64,000 nucleotides of DNA from Sindora glabra (taxonomy: Eukaryota; Streptophyta; Magnoliopsida; Fabales; Fabaceae), in assembly GCA_020226215.1 (NCBI GenBank), contig CM035227.1, positions 8,301,343-8,365,342 on the forward strand, given 5' to 3'. Below are positions 13,039-24,259 of this stretch, piece after piece. Made by a program: the position numbers and the translations under genes. Position 1 is the stretch's first letter. Each line of letters opens with the position of its first letter. A model generated the notes under the pieces. It ran no database searches. It was not told the DNA's origin and saw only the letters and a program-made list of their open reading frames with translations.

Positions 13039-13156
13039 GACATTTATCGGTATACATGATTATGTTTCTCTAATCCACAGCGAAACAACGTATTCTTTCA
13101 GGTCCGCAGGTTGGCCGCAATGAAGGAAAAACTTACACTACCATTCCATATATAAG

Positions 13157-13229
13157 TTTTATCAAATATATTATTTTTTTAATTTAAATTAGGATGTTAA
13201 ATTTGAAAAAAATAATATACTTGATAAAA
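13157..13229. repeat. hairpin just upstream of the TraB gene
   Basis: Arms 13157-13180 and 13206-13229 are 24-bp inverted repeats with one mismatch (TTTTATCAAATATATTA... against the complement of ...TAATATACTTGATAAAA), separated by 25 bases. The size and AT-richness suggest a tiny MITE relic. It lies 24 bases before the upstream in-frame ATG, so it would fall in the 5' leader or core promoter. Confidence 0.8.
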
Positions 13230-13252
13230 ATATCACTGATATTTTTCTCACG

Positions 13253-13399
13253 ATGAGGATGAGAAAGCATAGCTGGAGCCACACCATTCTCTTCTGGCCT
13301 TCTAGCTACCTTTTCTGCTTATCTTCATTCACAGTCGTAGATTTCTCAGTGCTTCAAGCTAAAGCCCGCACACGCAGCTTCAAGCTTTGGCACTCTTCC
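13253..13399 (+). other. in-frame upstream ATG and 49-residue extension of TraB gene
   Basis: An ATG at 13253 is in frame with the proposed start at 13400 and no stop lies between, so translation from here would add 49 residues. The extension begins MRMRKHSWSH, contains a hydrophobic stretch, and is rich in basic and hydroxylated residues, with almost no acidic ones. That composition would suit a mitochondrial or secretory leader. Plant TraB proteins are normally about 370 residues, which favours the 13400 start (377 residues) over 13253 (426). The context at 13253 has A at -3. At 13400 there is T at -3 but G at +4. Confidence 0.4.
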
Positions 13400-16300
13400 A
13401 TGGCGTCGATCAAATCAACCTTTCCCATTTCTATGGACAATCCATTTTTCTTTGCAAGGAAATCTCCTAGACCTTTCAAGGTTTCAATCAAACCCCCACC
13501 TTTAGATTTCGATTACAGGTTGGAAATTCTGGAGGAATCAAGAGCGGCGATAGCTAAATTTCACCCCGAGTTGCTTGATTTGTCTGAGAATGGGAGCTTG
13601 GTTTTGATCGAGAAGAATCGGTTTGGTCCTGTACCTCCTTGGAGAAGTGAGTTCGTGGAGCCTGAGGCGATTTGGTTGGTGGGTACTAGTCATATTTCTA
13701 AGGAGTCAGCTATGGATGTAGAGCGTGTGGTGCGAGCTGTGAAGCCAGATAATGTGGTTGTGGAGCTTTGCAGAAGCAGGCAAGTATATATATACTTAGA
13801 CATTGTCTTCATCAAGTTAAATTTGTTTATGCTTCTTCTGTTGTGGCATTTATAAGAATTTACGGCAAGCAATTATAAAATGTCTGAGTACTAATGCATC
13901 ATTCAGTTGCGGAAAACTATTGGCAATGTGTTGCCGCTTGTGAACATTTCAAACTTCTAATATAGGAGCAAGCTAAATGGCATTAGGAGTCAATGCAAGT
14001 CAAATCGAGCTCATGCTGCGTCAGAAACTCTAGTGTGAATTGGTTATTCGCAAAACTTAATTCAAATTTTCACCAGTCTAATTTTATATTGAATTCGTGA
14101 ATAATTTAACCTGAATCATATAAATTAAGTGAACCCAAAAAATTGAAATGAGTCAATCTGAATGAAACAAATTGAAAGTTGACTTAGTATCGTAGTTGGT
14201 TAATTTGATTTGTTTTAAGTCATTTGGTCCAAATTAATGCAGATAATGTTATGAAAGCTCTATTGTCAATCCAGAACAAGATATCTGCGAAAAGCTAAAG
14301 TGCTGTCAACCTTATTTTAACTTTGATTTATACGCAAATAAGTCGCCTGTATGATAAAAATGGACAGCTTACTACCGTCAACTACTGTAATGCTGTACAT
14401 AGCCCCCATGTCATTGCTGATCCTTAAAAAGGTTTAGATAAGAAAAAAAATTCCCAGTATGGCAAAAAAATTCCTTTTAAATCTTACAGAACTTTCCAAA
14501 CAGAGATGAAAAATTAACATATGACATATGCCAAAAGCTCAAAAGACAATAGCACAGACATGAGTTTCTAAACAAAATTACAAGTTATTGAGCTGATTAC
14601 ATATATTAAGAAAAAAAAGACTAAACATACATAAAAAATTTCATAATGCTAATCAAAGTTCTGGTGTTATATGTGATTCTTCCATTTGGAAGAATCAGCT
14701 GGGTTGAGGTTGGAAGATTCATTTGTAAGATTAATATCTAAGTATTAAATACCTCGCTTTGTGGTGCTACTTGGTGATAACAAATGATTTACCAAAGCAT
14801 AGAACATGCAGAGATGCCAATGCACAATAAACATGGATCCAGGCTCGCGTGCATTTTAGAGAAGCTGATATGTGTGTGTGTGTATCAGTGATGCTGATGC
14901 AAACATCATTTGCTGTAATTTATTAGCTTTTTTTTTTTTTTTTACCTATATTAATTTTTTAATGAATTGATAATGGCAGGGGTTATGCTCATAGTTAGAA
15001 TAGCTTAAGAAGGTAAATTGCCTCCTTTGATAGTTCAAAGGAGTCCGATGCACATAGCCGAAGTAGAAAGGGATTTATTGCATTTTAGCCTATGTGAAAT
15101 TATGGTTTGAGCCAAATAATGTGCAGAGGGTGTCTATCCCCATGTTTTACTGTGTGCTTTCTCTTCAGTTTTGTATACAAAAAAGAAACGTTGTTTATGC
15201 TTTGTAGACTTCATTTAAATTTTTTCCTAATGAGATATTACTATAGTTATATAAATATTAGTTATAGATATTAGTTCATTTATCTCATTAAAAAGGTTTC
15301 TAGCATATTGTAAATCAAGAGTGATTTATTTAACAAATAAGTTAAAATTTTCAGCTCAAGTTCGCTCTGCTTGATTCATGAAATCTAGCACATCAAGCCA
15401 AGAAATAACAGATCAATTGGCTTGATTAAACTTCAAAGCAGTTTTATGTATCAAATAAAAAATAATAAAAAGTTTTTGATGCCTCGGAGTCCTTAGCTAG
15501 CAACAGTTAATATTTTATGTTTAACTTGTCCATTTGCATTCTACAATCAAATCAAATAGAAACTAAGAGAAAATAATGAAGGGAACCTCCTGTTGTCATT
15601 TGCAAGTAGGCAAGTTCACACATTGATGCTAGAATTTCTAAGCTATGACCGATTTTATGGAGACCATAAAACATTAATAGTTTTTGTCATATATCTATCT
15701 ATAGCTAGTATAAATTTAGTCTAGATAAATGTGTTATTTATATTTTAGTAGATATTTTGATCTGTGAATGCTTCTTGTGTTTAATATAGATTGCAGTAGA
15801 TTTGGGGAAGAATATTGCAACTTGCAACTCTCTGATAACATGGCCTTAGAATTGTTAAATAAGAAGTATAGATAAGTGTCAAAACTGTTTTGTCTTCAAT
15901 CCACAATCTTAACATCAATTGTTTCAGAGTTCATTTCCAGAGCTGGGATCATGTACGCTTCTGCCAATGATGAGCTTGGCAAACAGTTACAGTCTAATAT
16001 GTTTTCTCTCAGCGGGACTGGCTTTTTTGGTGCTGTTGGTCGTAGTATAAACTTGGGTGAGCACAAAATTGTTTGGCATGTCTGTTTATTTAAAGAAATA
16101 AACTTATTTACATTTTATCTTAATGTCAGGTGGTCAAATTGGCTTAGCATTACGATTACTTTTGGCTGCTTTTTCATCAAAGATCTCCTCAGATATTGAT
16201 CGACCTTTTGGTGATGAGGTATGTAGTATCAAAATGTGCAATAATCTGTATGAGAGCTACAAATCAAACTCATTTAAACAATAAATTAATATCTGATCTG

Positions 16301-19300
16301 CAGTTTCGTGCTGCTCGAAAAGTGTCTGAAGAAGTTGGTGCGGCAATAGTTTTGGGAGATCGGCCAATTGAAATAACGGTACTTACTATATATAACATAT
16401 TATAGGGTAGAAATGTAGTCATTTAAAGGAAATGTTTTCCATAGTTAATTGATATTTTTATATGATCTAGGAGGGATCTTGCTCATATTCATTTCACTAA
16501 TTTGTAGCAAAGATTGTCACTTTAAGTCCGTGTAATCTGTGTTGCAGCTTCAAAGGGCATGGAGGGCTTTGAAATGGACCGAGAAGCTAAGTTTGGTGAC
16601 CTCAGTTATTCGAGGAATAACATCAACATCTAACATCTCTACGAATAAGGTAGAGGTCATTTCTCTGATCTAAAATATTTGAATCTTAATTACCTTTTGT
16701 TATTTCTACATGCTTTAAGTTAAAATATAATCAACACCTCCAGCTTTATGTTATGTGAAAAATAATATCTTATATTTCTAGGTGTAGCAACTTATCCCCT
16801 CGAGCTAATGAAACCTTGCAAATTACCTACTTCAATCCAACTCCATTAGAGTTGTTAATGAAGAAGGGAACTTTAATCAATTTTTTGGTTATAATTGAAA
16901 GTGCAGTGGGGAGTAATGTGCACTTACTATGTAATTGGAGAGATTTCCTTCCATTTTTGGCATCTAATTTTTGAATAAAGTTACTTGCGCTGTCCCTTCT
17001 TCACTCCCTCCTCATGAATACCTTTCAATACAAAGGGAAGGGGGAAAAATGTCTTTTGGATTTTGGGGGGAAAAAAAAGGGACTAAGTCAGCTTACTTTT
17101 CCTAATATGGAAAAGATTGAGGAAGGAAGAGTGTAAGTAACACGACTCCTAATTAAATTTTTACGGTCTTTGTGACCTCTTCATAAGGATTCTAATAAGG
17201 TTGGATATCAATAAGTGATTTGCAAGAATTTACTAGCTCAAACGAGTGGCTAAATTGTTACAGTTAAAAAATACAAGGGAATTATGAAATACAAAAAGCA
17301 CTCAATTTTTTTTTTTTGGTTGTATTTTGTCCTTTTTAAGTGCTTGAATTTTAATCATGTGAAAGAGGATAGACCTTGAGTCCTCCGCTCTTTTGAAATA
17401 TGAGGGATGTATGATATATTAGATTGTGTAGTTACATTGTCCTTAGTGCTTGTATGTATTTCTTAATTATTGTCACTTTAATTTTGGATAATACACATGG
17501 TTTTTGGTACTCATTAGCTCAAAGATTCTTTTTTTTTTTTTAAATGTATACACCAGTTCGTGCTTGGTATCATGGTATGGACATACCTCTATTTAAAAGA
17601 AAAAAAAATGGAAAATAGGAAAGACCTCGAGTTCTCGAATCTGTCCACATCTATTGGATGCACCTGACGAAGGTTGGCCTCTCCAAGGATGAAGTGTTAA
17701 CATAACTGCAGATGTAAATGTTTCGACTAGAAAAATGAAATCTTGTGAGAAGTACTCTTATAAGAAATTGAATTCATAGAAAATGATTTTTTTTCCTTTT
17801 GTTTAGACAATACAAGAGAAAATACCTTCATCTTGTTTGGTGTATACAGACAAATTATTTTCTTTTATTAAAAAATATTGATATACATTGAAAATTCATT
17901 GCTAAGTTACTCAATAACCATTATGTTATTAGGATGTTTTTCCAGTAAAAATGAAGGTGTAGGTGTATTTTGTATTAAAAATAAGATGTATATGAGAATG
18001 TTCAAATCTTTCTTGTTTTTTTCTTTTCATCTTCTTCATTTCTACATAAGAGTTTATTCATTGGCCAAAATTGTTGTCACCTTTGATTCTTTTGATTATC
18101 CAAATACCTTTTTAAATTATTGAATATTAATATTTGTAGAAATGGAAGAGGTGACAAAGAAGAAGAAAGATTGGAGACGGAAATAGTGGGGAAGGAAAGG
18201 AAGGGTACAAAGGGAATTGAGAGGGAGAGGGAAGAAAGAAAATAATGGCAGAAAGAAGAGTGGGGGGGGGGGGAGGGGAGGGGATGAAGGAAAGGGAGGA
18301 GGGGAAGGAGAGAAAGAAAACAATGAAAGAGAGAGAGGGATGAGAAGGGGGAGATAGAAGCGGAGGGAAATAAAAGAGAGGAGAGAGGGGCAGATAGATA
18401 GACAAAGAAAAAGGATAGGAGAGAGGGAAGTTTAGATGATTTGAAAAAGTAATTTCTTTTACTTAAAATGGAGTCATTTTATTCCATGTTCATTCTCTTA
18501 TTTTATGTTGATCAACTTTCATTTTAGCCGAAAAGTTGAGAAAATAATTTGCATAAAAGTTTTTTCTCCCCTCATACAAATGCACCGTATGTGAAACCTA
18601 TTTCTGTTTTGTTGTATAAGAGGCAATTTAATTGTAATAAATTGCTTGACTAGGCTTTAGCAAAAAAAAAAAAATTGCTTGATTAGGCAGCCTTGATTTT
18701 TCTCAACGAAGTTAATGAAATACTGGATGGGTTTTTGTTGGCTCTTGCAGCAACAATCTGGTTCAGATGATGAGGACACATTTCAGCTATTTGAGCAAAT
18801 AAGTTTTTCATATCCATCACTGTTGCAGCCTCTTGTACATGAACGAGATACTGTGAGTTGTCCTTCCTCTCTATCTCCATCTTTCTTGTTCTAACAAACA
18901 GCAGGCTGAAACATAAATTGGGCTGCAATCTCATTTTGGAAATATTGGAGAAAACCAAAACGGCTTAAATTACAATTGGTCTCCCCAAAATTGGCACTTG
19001 ATTGATTTTCGTCTTTTCGATTTAAAATTTTTAAATTTAGTTCGTGTAAAATCTTAATTGGAACAGTTTTGGTTCAAATGTAAATATTCTGTTAAATTAC
19101 ATTCTAAAGGATTTATGTGACTTAACATCTGACTGGACCAGAAAATCACTTCAATTAAAATTTTACAGGAATTAAAATTGACTCTATAAATTAGAAGGGG
19201 ATCAAATTGATTGATTTCTATTTTAAGGGAACTGAATTGTCTAAGGCTAAAAGTGAGGAACAAAAGGTAGAGATTGAACGGGCAGGAAGATTCTGCACTG

Positions 19301-20026
19301 AGGGATATCTTGCGAAGTGCATTCAAATTATGAATAAGTCTCTGTATCTAATCACATATGGCCAGTCCTATTTCTGCAAGTGAATAATAATAAGAAAAAA
19401 AAAATAGTCTGATGTGCTTTGTGATTATATAAGTTACGCCAGCTTTTGCTCTAATTTAAAAATCTATCCAAATCTCTCTTGAAAAATAAAAAATGCAACA
19501 TTTAAATCCAAATATTAGTCAAATAAAGCAATATATTGTATATTGTAATTTAAGATAAGTTTTAATAAGTCCAAAGAATTAAAATATAATGGATGGAAAA
19601 GTCAAATTCGGACTCTATGTATAATTTTGTTTCACAGAGATGTTTGTAGGTTTTGAAAAATGAATTTAGCTTTTCACAAACTATGGATAACTTTACAAAA
19701 TCTCGATTAAGAAAGGGTATTTTAGTTTAACAATTATGGTAGGATTTAATTTGCAGTACCTAGCATGGTCGTTAAAGAGGAGCAAAGCTGTGAATAACTG
19801 CAAAAAGGTGGTGGGAGTGATTGGAAAAGGCCATATGAATGGGGTAATATACGCACTGGTTTCTGATCAAGGCAACTTGAGATTTAGGGACTTTGTTGGC
19901 AAAAATCCTTATAATGGAGCTTCCAATTATGGCTGGATTCGCAGCCTTCTCAAGAGTCTAGTGAGGGACACTCTGATTGGTATCCTCTTGTGGGCCTTGT
20001 ACGAACAGATTAAGGGCTTACCATAA
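13400..20026 (+). CDS. TraB-domain family protein (seven exons)
   Basis: Coding exons: 13400-13779, 15941-16056, 16130-16218, 16304-16378, 16548-16649, 18751-18852, 19757-20026. They total 1134 bases and 377 residues, and every junction keeps frame. Domain signs: an N-terminal GTSH motif (about residues 95-98), VVVELCRSR (about 119-127), a C-terminal IGKGHMNGV (GxxH at about 311-314) and a hydrophobic tail DTLIGILLWALYEQI (about 359-373). The paired Gx2H motifs and the conserved Glu are hallmarks of the TraB/PrgY/Tiki superfamily. Plant TraB proteins such as Arabidopsis TRB1 are reported as tail-anchored mitochondrial outer-membrane proteins that act at ER-mitochondria contacts and in mitophagy; membership is seen, function is by family. 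Intron 1 uses AG|GCAAGT, a GC donor; the others are GT-AG. Introns 1 and 5 are about 2.1 kb and hold repeats. A third in-frame ATG at 13430 is also possible. Confidence 0.93.
13780..15940 (+). other. intron 1 of TraB gene, GC-AG type
   Basis: The donor reads AG|GCAAGTATAT and the acceptor TCATTTCCAG|AGCTGG. The GC donor is the only choice that joins ELCRSR to AGIMYAS in frame. The GT four bases downstream would shift the frame. AG|GCAAGT is the strong consensus for the minor GC-AG class, still spliced by the major spliceosome. The intron carries a poly-T run (14931-14943) and a short TG repeat (14873-14882) but no ORF of interest. Confidence 0.88.
16650..18750 (+). other. intron 5 of TraB gene with purine-rich tract
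   Basis: Donor AATAAG|GTAGAG and acceptor GCTCTTGCAG|CAACAA. The interior is long for this gene and holds a nearly pure A/G tract at 18135-18430 plus poly-A/T runs. The small ORFs in it on both strands are composition artefacts. Confidence 0.85.
18135..18430 (+). repeat. polypurine (GA-rich) tract with G-quadruplex potential
   Basis: About 300 bases almost entirely A and G on the plus strand. It includes a 12-G run (18262-18273) followed closely by two GGGG runs, and several GGAG/GAGG clusters. It could form a G-quadruplex in the sense transcript or a triplex in DNA. The proline/serine-rich ORFs on the opposite strand (18117-18405) are shadows of this composition. Confidence 0.9.
18958..19275. 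repeat. repeat-like insert in TraB intron 6
   Basis: Segment beginning near TTAAATTACAATTGGTCTCC, with later blocks AAATTAGAAGGGGATCAAATTG and a final GGGAACTGAATTGTC. Phrases of the kind 'ATTACAATTGGTCCC' and 'GGATCAAATTG' are common in plant non-autonomous elements. No clean terminal inverted repeats were found, so the class is left open. The minus-strand ORF 19054-19326 is a shadow. Confidence 0.35.
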
Positions 20027-20680
20027 AACTACAATGGCATTTTTTGGTAAGACCTCTTAAGATTCGACATGAAAAAAACAGAGAAGCAATTTTGTTTTTG
20101 AGTTTTCTGTATTCTCCGTCTTGATGTAACAGCAGCTTATAAGGAACAGCTATTGTGATTCTAATCATTAATACCTTGTTTACTTAAACTATATTCTACT
20201 CAAAATTTAACTTAAAATTCATGTACATTACCTGTTATTTTTACTTTCTTAAATTTTAATTTAATTTGATATTTATTTAGAATTAATTTACATCTAAAAA
20301 ATCTTTATTCAACGACTGTGAAATTAAATTGTAGAAGACATCTCTAATAGAATTAGGGCTCTTTTTAGATAATTTGATTTTAAGTTAGTATTAAGTTGAG
20401 TTAAAATTTGAAAGAGTAAAGATAACATATAATATATGTGAATTTTTTTATTAAATTTTGGATAAAAATAATTTAAATGTATGAAGTATCCACAATTATA
20501 AACACAAATTAGTAAATTATAATGCTTAAAATTACATATCCTAAGTGCAAAAGAGTGAAATGGGATAAAGGATAATTTTCTACATCAAGGAATCCACATT
20601 CCCAGTGTTATCCATATAATCAAATGCTCACCTATTGTCGTTGTTAAACAAGAAAATTGCCCGGATAGCTAGCTCTAGCC
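20027..20680 (+). other. 3' flank of TraB gene and AT-rich spacer
   Basis: The stop codon TAA is at 20024-20026. The next 150-200 bases (to about 20190) are of mixed composition, as expected for a 3' untranslated region. No canonical AATAAA was seen; AT-rich near-upstream elements are acceptable in plants. Beyond about 20200 the sequence is featureless and AT-rich. Confidence 0.5.
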
Positions 20681-21930
20681 TCTAGGCCACGTGAGACTGC
20701 GTTTGCATGCACTCAACTCCCTTCCTCCTACCCAAACGAAGACCGATAGTTTGACTATGCTCTGCTTAAGACTATATGAGGGTTTGTTTGTTAGGGGTTT
20801 CTCCTAAGTCTTCTCCTCTCTGTTGTTGCTGAGCTGCTACGAGAGTTTATTTTAGGTTTTATTTCAGATCCGCTCTCTCTCTCGCTCTCTCTCTCCCTCT
20901 CCCCCCCCCCCCCTTCCAAATGTGGTAAACAGGTTTAAGGCTTACAAGTCTTTTACAAACAAGACTTGTAAAAAATGTGCCTATAAAAAAAGGCCTTAAC
21001 AGGTTCAACGTATATGGACCGAATCTGCATGAGTTTATTTATAAAGCAAAGTTTGCTGGTTTTGTAAATTTTTATGTGGACCGAATAAATTAAAATAAAG
21101 TGATTTAAAATGCAAATCTTAGTGGATTAAATCTAATCGAACCTAACTTACACAAAGCTTAGTCCAGTCTGGTCTGGTCCACCAAACTCATTTACCATGC
21201 TTAGTTTCTTGTTTGCAAAATCTTTCCCACTTCCTTTATTCTGTCCTTGCTTTTCACACATTCCCTCCTCCTTTTTTCTCTTTTTCTCTTTTATCTGTCT
21301 GACTTATTCCGTTTTCTGAAACCCCCTCTTCTTCCATCCTGTTCCCTTCTCCTCTTAGATGTAACCTCCATTTTGGATTTGCTAAAAATCTCCTTTTCCA
21401 TCTGGTTTTTCCCCTTAGCCTTTTTTCCCTTTTTACCTTCATTTTCAATGGCGACTTAAGGGACGATTTGCCTTCTCATCTCCTTCTCCGTTGAGTTTTA
21501 TTCGAGCTTTGGTTGGTATTCCTCCATATCTATATTGAGAAATCAATCTCAGTAAACAATTGGGAAGTGAACTCATATTCCGGCTTCCATTTCAGTTTGC
21601 GGATGGTTTTCATATTTTTGTGTGTGTATTTTTCTTTCATGAATTTTAGTGTTTGTTGTTGGCCCTGGTGTATCTTTCATGTACGCTTAACAATGATTTG
21701 TGTCGTATAGATCAGGTCCATCCACTCTCAATTCCTCATTTCTACGTCATGCCTTCCGTTCAGCTGTTTCTAGATTCTAAGTGAGATTAGTTTAGAGATT
21801 GTGTGTAATTTTCTGGCTTTGTTCTGATTTTGCTCTGTGATTTTTCTCTCTTGTAGTCTCTATGTATCCTGTTTCTCCTCTGTAAATGGAATCCTTTCTT
21901 TAAGGAAAAAGGGGGGGGGGGGGGGGGGGG
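20680..21930 (+). promoter_or_regulatory. orphan promoter / 5'UTR-like region
   Basis: A CACGTG G-box (20688-20693), a TATA-like CTATATGAG (near 20771), then a pyrimidine-rich leader with (CT)n and a 13-C run (20871-20913). More pyrimidine-rich leader-like DNA follows at 21230-21460, ending with an ATGGCGACT that stops at once. The segment 21700-21900 also has UTR-like T/C-rich composition. Between 20930 and 21190 is a repeat-like insertion. The whole resembles the promoter and 5' leader of a plant gene, but no coding exon of any length follows. The ORFs 21247-21459 and 21254-21448 are shadows. Confidence 0.4.
20873..20913. repeat. (CT)n followed by poly-C
   Basis: A CT microsatellite runs into 13 consecutive C (20901-20913). 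CT-rich microsatellites are common in plant 5' leaders. Confidence 0.95.
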
Positions 21931-21932
21931 GG
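21911..21932. repeat. 22-base poly-G run
   Basis: An unbroken run of 22 G, then A and GG, flanked by A-runs. Homopolymers of this length are rare in plant DNA and prone to assembly and sequencing error; the true length is uncertain. Confidence 0.9.
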
Positions 21933-21949
21933 AGGAAAAAAAGACAGAT

Positions 21950-22092
21950 AGTTTCAATAATGCAAAAATAGGTACTATGAAATCAGTAGCCTGTGAACTC
22001 TACGGTGACTGGAGAGCCAAATGGTGAATATGATGGCACATGATTCTCGTCAATAGACGCAGATGTCAAGAAGAAGTTGCAGACGGATTAAT
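21950..22092 (+). pseudogene. short coding-like fragment, unrecognised
   Basis: The GC content rises here. One frame opens with ATG at 21977 (MKSVACELYGDWRAKW then stop) and another frame continues with NGEYDGT, stop, FSSIDADVKKKLQTD, stop. The composition and amino-acid mix look like broken coding sequence that lies directly behind the orphan leader. I cannot name the family. Confidence 0.25.
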
Positions 22093-24255
22093 TATGATAG
22101 TTACATTATTAATCCATTCATTTATTATAATTTAATATAAATTAAATAATTATAATTCAATGTAAATTAAATATGTCGGGAATGATCCATATTTTTTAGA
22201 TATATAATTAATAGGATTTGTCAAATTGTTAAAATTATTTAATTCAAATAACATAAAATGTTATATAAAAATTTTGTATTCTTTTATATTTTAGATTCGA
22301 TCTCACGACATTTGTATGTTTAATGATTTTTTGTTATTAAAAAAAAGACTCATTAGATTCTAACCACTATATCTTATACATATTATTGTTAAAATAAATT
22401 TATGTTATTAGAATTTTAAACTATATTTTCACCCTATTAAAATTTTCACTTTTCCTTATCTTTAATAACATAAATAGTCTTTTTATGAATATTATGATTC
22501 TTAAAATTGTTTTAATATCAAATGTAGTTAATAAAATATTTTAATATTAACATACATTACATAAAATTCATTTAATTTAGTCAACAACTTAGTAGTGTAA
22601 TGTTATCTAATATTGCTTTAAGGATTTTATTTCTTATCATATTTACGATTTGAACTTATGACTATATATATATATATTAAGTGAATTACTACTTTTATTA
22701 TTAAAAAAATTCATTTAATTCAAAATTGATATTATGATAAATAAAAAATTCAAAACAATGAATTTTATAGATTTTTAACAACAACATTTAATATGTCTTT
22801 ATTCATAATGTTCTTTTGAGAATTATTTAACATTTAAATTTTTTTAGTATAAATTCTCATTGGTGGGTCATAATTATTAGTAAAGGGTATATTATATTAA
22901 ATATTAAGTCTATATAATATTGTTAAATATAACATATAATATGAGATTGGTGAATATATAAGTTAAATAACATAAAAATATTAGTCATGACATCCATGTG
23001 GAATCAATGATCCTTATTTAAAATATAATTGTAAAATTAAAAATTGTAAAATATTAAAGTAGGATTAACATAAATTTTAGATTTTATTTTTCTAAGAAAA
23101 TTAAAATCACCACATATAAAATATATTGTTAGGGCGGTTTTTGTAAGTTTTTTAATTAGGAGGTATAAATACAATAATGAAACATGAAAGAATAGTTATG
23201 GAGGTGGATGAGAATTAAGTATTTAGCCATTAAACTATGAATGAGGTAAAAAAAAAAATCCTATTAGTACTTAGCAATTAAACTATGAATGAGGTAAAAA
23301 AAATCCTATTTCTTATACTCAATGGACTTCTTGAGCCTTTTTAGAGGCTTGGCAAAGGTGGAAAGATAGAGTAGGTTATAAAAAGTTACTAGAAATCTTG
23401 TGAGTATTTATCTATTAGTGTGTCTTAACAAATTTCTCTTTGTAATTTCTATTTGTGTTTCCTTCTCTTTTTTATGCATTATTTTCTATTCTCTTCTAAT
23501 TCTTGTCTATGTCTATCTCTCTTTGCATGTTTCTAACTTATGAAAAGGGATATTTATAGGAGATTAGGTGTTTGATATGAATACAAGCAATAGAAAAATA
23601 ATAGTATTAGTACGGAGGGTCAAACTAGTAAGGGATCTAAGAGGTAAAATATACAATATGGTACAAGATGGTGCGTACTTCTTGTGGCAACAGTGGTAGT
23701 GGTATGCAAAAGTAGTGGTGTGTAGAGATAGTAATGATAGTGGTGGTGTGTAGAGACAATGGTGATAGTGATAGTAGTGAAAGTGATATTATTTTTTTTT
23801 ATCTTGGAATATAATTAAATATATTGTGCATTAGGACCATGTTGAGTAAGAAATTTATTAAGTATGGGGCATTTTACATTTGCCTTGGTCCAAAGGGTGT
23901 ACAACAAAAGAGGGTTAGGTGTGATATGCTTACCATTCCTATAGGTTATAGTGAGACTCTTATTTTGATCTTTCCAAGCTACATAATTCAATATTCCTGA
24001 TAGTTTGGGAAAAAGTTTGACTCTATTCTTATAGCTGAAGTAATTATTGCCTTTAGATTGGATAATTGTTAGTTGGCCTATTGACCTTTATAGGACCTTA
24101 TTTGCTTAAAACACTACGATGGAGGTGGTACCCATGATAGATTGTCTCTTCTAAGTATTAAGTATGGGTGAGGAGAAGAGGTAGTTTTTTGTTAATTCTT
24201 TTGCACACGTAATGATACAAGATAAGCTTTCTAACATAGTTTGAATCCTCACTTA
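22093..24255. other. AT-rich spacer with short tandem repeats
   Basis: No gene recognised. It contains a TA run near 22661 and a roughly 49-bp tandem duplication at 23229-23325 (ATTAAACTATGAATGAGG starts both copies). A GTG/GAT triplet-rich patch at 23685-23790 resembles, on the opposite strand, the triplet core of the repeats at 11.9 and 28.9 kb. Confidence 0.5.
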
Positions 24256-24259
24256 ATAT

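Noticed and set aside
18117..18405. Two overlapping minus-strand ORFs rich in Pro, Ser, Phe and Leu
   Set aside because: They are translations of the opposite strand of a polypurine tract inside an intron; composition alone explains them.
21247..21459. 70-residue plus-strand ORF and the opposite ORF at 21254-21448
   Set aside because: Pyrimidine-rich leader-like DNA; Leu/Phe/Ser-rich on one strand and Lys/Arg/Glu-rich on the other, no family signal.
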